Source of the DNA: Apostichopus japonicus
Taxonomy: Eukaryota > Echinodermata > Holothuroidea > Aspidochirotida > Stichopodidae
Reading direction: 5' to 3'
Length of the DNA stretch: 50,000 nt
NCBI RefSeq assembly: GCF_037975245.1
Contig: NC_092576.1
Location: 6,872,501 to 6,922,500, forward strand
Below, piece by piece: positions 47,874 through 50,000 of the stretch (position 1 is its first letter; the number at the start of each line of letters is the position of its first letter). Both the position numbers and the translations under genes were made by a program. The notes under the pieces were generated by a model that had not been told where the DNA came from, did not search any database, and was given only the letters and a program-made list of their open reading frames with translations.

Positions 47874-50000
47874 AGCGCCACTTGCATACTTTTTACATAG
47901 CGCCCTCGGTGACCTCCTCAACGGGTCAACCGCACCCTATCACTTACAAACCCTATACATTTACATGCATACACAAATACATACATACTTACTTCCTTTC
48001 GAATTTACCATTACGCATTTACTGCCGTTTTCTTACGTGAATTCCGCCGTTTTCGACCGACGAAGGTTAGTAACGGAGTTTGTAGCAAGATTCCATAAGC
48101 TTCTGTTTAGTATCAATGTTGATGTTGCTGGTAATCTGTCTCGTAATTTCATTAGGATTACGCCCAGTTTATGTATTATGGCTCTGTGCGTGTACGGGTC
48201 TGTTCACGTTCAAGCGCCCAATATTATCAAAACTGGCACTTGGAGCATTGTAACAAAATACTTAGAGATAGAAATATCATCCTCACCGAGGTAGTTCTCC
48301 TAGCTGTACCTACCGTAGCATAAACAAATGGACTGATAAATGCTTTTGATAATCTGTGACGGAATTGTATTATTTTTATTCTCATGATTAGTACATACAA
48401 ATATATACAAGTTTAACTCAAATTATTTAACACGAAAAATATTTCAGCCACATCGGCAAAGTACAAATTACTGTGACACTCTTATTAATAATAATGTCCA
48501 AAAACCATGTTTCAAACCTAATAGATTAAACCACGGCTTCCAATATTACTTTCATATTTTGCTTAAAAATACAATTTAAATAAGATTTAAATAATCTAGT
48601 AAGGAAAAAACTGATGGTATTTTCTCTACCAGCTTTGAATGAAAAATATGATACTTAACTAAGAGCACTATTTAGGTTAACTCTCGGGAAAAATCCGTAT
48701 TCTTCAAATGTATCTTAATTCCCGTGTTTTCAAACCGATAATGTAATTACTTCCAAACCATTCTAACAAAATTAAAGTCATATAACATATGTTGGATTGT
48801 TAGCGTGTCAATGCCACAAAAATTACAAAGACTATTATCTATGGCATAAATAATATTAAGGTTCCACTAGCACAAATCATTACTTCTTCTTAGTGTTACC
48901 TGTTGAAATATGTATTATTGTTATGCAGGTTTGTCACATTTTTCGAAGGTGATGTCCGAAGTGCTCATAAAGTAACTTGAAATAAAGACTGAGGATTTTA
49001 ACTTAATAATTTCAAATCTGTCATTATACTTTGTAGGTAGCTTATCGATAACGAAGAACCCTTTGTGTCAATTGTATCTTTTGACAGGATTTGCTTTGTG
49101 TAGAAAACATGACAGTGATGTCCCAATACAGCTGTGGTGATGTCCGAAACATAGTCGAAGAAACATAGTCAAATATAAAAAGAAGTGTTTGCATTTTCCT
49201 TTAGTTCAAAATAATTTGATGCTGTTTGTGCACATCACATATCATAATGTATTGATATATATTGAAAAGTATTAACAAGCATGGTCTTTGTTTAATACAT
49301 GTCTTGTTGCTCACTTGTATCACTTTTCTTTGTTTCGCTCTTGGAACCTATATAAAGAGTTTATATATCTCTTTTTAGTAGGTTTATCATTTTTAGCAAT
49401 TAAATAATATGTTTTTCTATTCTATTATTGCATTTAAATGGAAAATATTATTTGTTTTATTACTAAATATTAGGTTATATTATGTAAAACGTTGCTGGTT
49501 ATGTCCGAAACAAGATCTATTTGAAGGAGTTGGCCAAACAAGAGTAAAAAAATAAGAGGACATGACCCAGAATTTCAGCTTTTGGTTAATATATGTGCTC
49601 ATGTTGTAGTTTAATTTAATGATAATTGTTACAATTACTTTCAGTTTTGCTTTTATTTTATGTGTTTTTACTTCATTTCAGGAAAATAAAATGATTGTTT
49701 TCTAATGATAATCTAATATTGTTTTGATAACATCATCAATATCATTGAAAACGTGTCTGATAATAGCAAAAGCAATGTTAATAAAGAAAATCAAAGCATA
49801 ACTCCCAAATGTAGCAGCAATGGAGTGACACATGACCAATATAAAAAGAACGATTGTTTGAAAATTTATGGATTGTCACACTTTTCTACCATCTTGAATA
49901 AATTTCCGGAAGAGTTTGAGGTCTGGTCAATCCTGATTGCAGATATTAGTTATGTTATTTATTTAGAATAGAAGTTCTTTACTGTAATTTGAAAATGTGC
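47873..50000 (-). repeat. Right arm of the large inverted repeat (uninterrupted copy)
   Basis: Reverse complement of the left arm, without the TE-A insertion; the empty TA site is at 49779-49780. It contains the 109 aa plus-strand frame at 47965-48294 (partner of the frame at 8845-9132) and the minus-strand zf-RVT remnant at about 48757-48846. The match continues to the last base of the window, so the repeat extends further. Confidence 0.9.
47965..48294 (+). CDS. Uncharacterised 109 aa frame, partner of the left-arm frame
   Basis: From THLLPFSYVN onward it matches the left-arm frame with only a few changes (for example AVFDRRRLVTEF identical in both), and ends at TAG 48292-48294. It has about 15 extra N-terminal residues because the stop upstream in the left arm is absent here. 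No domain recognised; it may be a chance frame kept open by the recency of the duplication. Confidence 0.25.
   Translation: MHTQIHTYLLPFEFTITHLLPFSYVNSAVFDRRRLVTEFVARFHKLLFSINVDVAGNLSRNFIRITPSLCIMALCVYGSVHVQAPNIIKTGTWSIVTKYLEIEISSSPR

Overview
This is an AT-rich, intron-containing animal genomic window with no sign of prokaryotic organisation. The mix of 5'-truncated LINEs, a Penelope-like element, a gag-protease LTR element, tRNA-derived SINEs, large TA-flanked DNA transposons, long (TA)n tracts and one TRIM/NHL-type gene fits a marine invertebrate deuterostome, possibly an echinoderm. That assignment is inference; no species marker is visible.

Layout. 1-1740: 3' end of an L1/Tx1-like LINE with a tri-nucleotide tail. 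2592-9313: a repeat arm whose inverted, nearly identical partner lies at 47873-50000. The left arm is interrupted at 2814-7341 by a 4.5 kb TA-flanked DNA element (called TE-A here), and the right arm supplies its unoccupied target site. 9458-10955: long (TA)n tract and a decayed Penelope-like element. 10956-15230: nothing recognisable. 15230-17010: a degenerate array rich in TGACCT words, then a tRNA-derived SINE. 17249-21069: minus-strand host genes, namely a small exon with a membrane segment and an HxCxxC end, and a four-exon 3' portion of a TRIM/NHL-like gene. 21240-23890: CR1/L2/Rex1-type LINE carrying an 87 bp hairpin-rich insertion. 23890-24700: tRNA-type SINE cluster. 25634-27083: TIR elements. 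27695-30150: nested satellite array. 32311-34223: SINE copy and a deleted LTR retrotransposon. 35474-37730: possible host exons (minus) and a broken gene (plus). 39087-44166: a 5.1 kb TA-flanked element (TE-B). 44490-45130: CGTTTACG-word cluster. 45170-47318: a second CR1/L2-type LINE. 47456-47790: an RTE-like reverse-transcriptase fragment.

Main point. TE-A and TE-B share a TA target duplication, related termini (CTCTCTTAAAA and CACTGTTAAAA), dense subterminal short repeats of unrelated sequence, and remnants of what looks like one multi-exon gene in the same orientation. In both, a short first exon ends in phase 1 near the right end, and a C-terminal exon with a QPFIL motif lies in the interior. 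Neither shows a recognisable transposase. They look like two members of one gene-carrying, non-autonomous transposon lineage. Apart from the TRIM/NHL-like gene and a few tentative exons, all coding capacity here belongs to mobile elements, and nearly all of it is broken.
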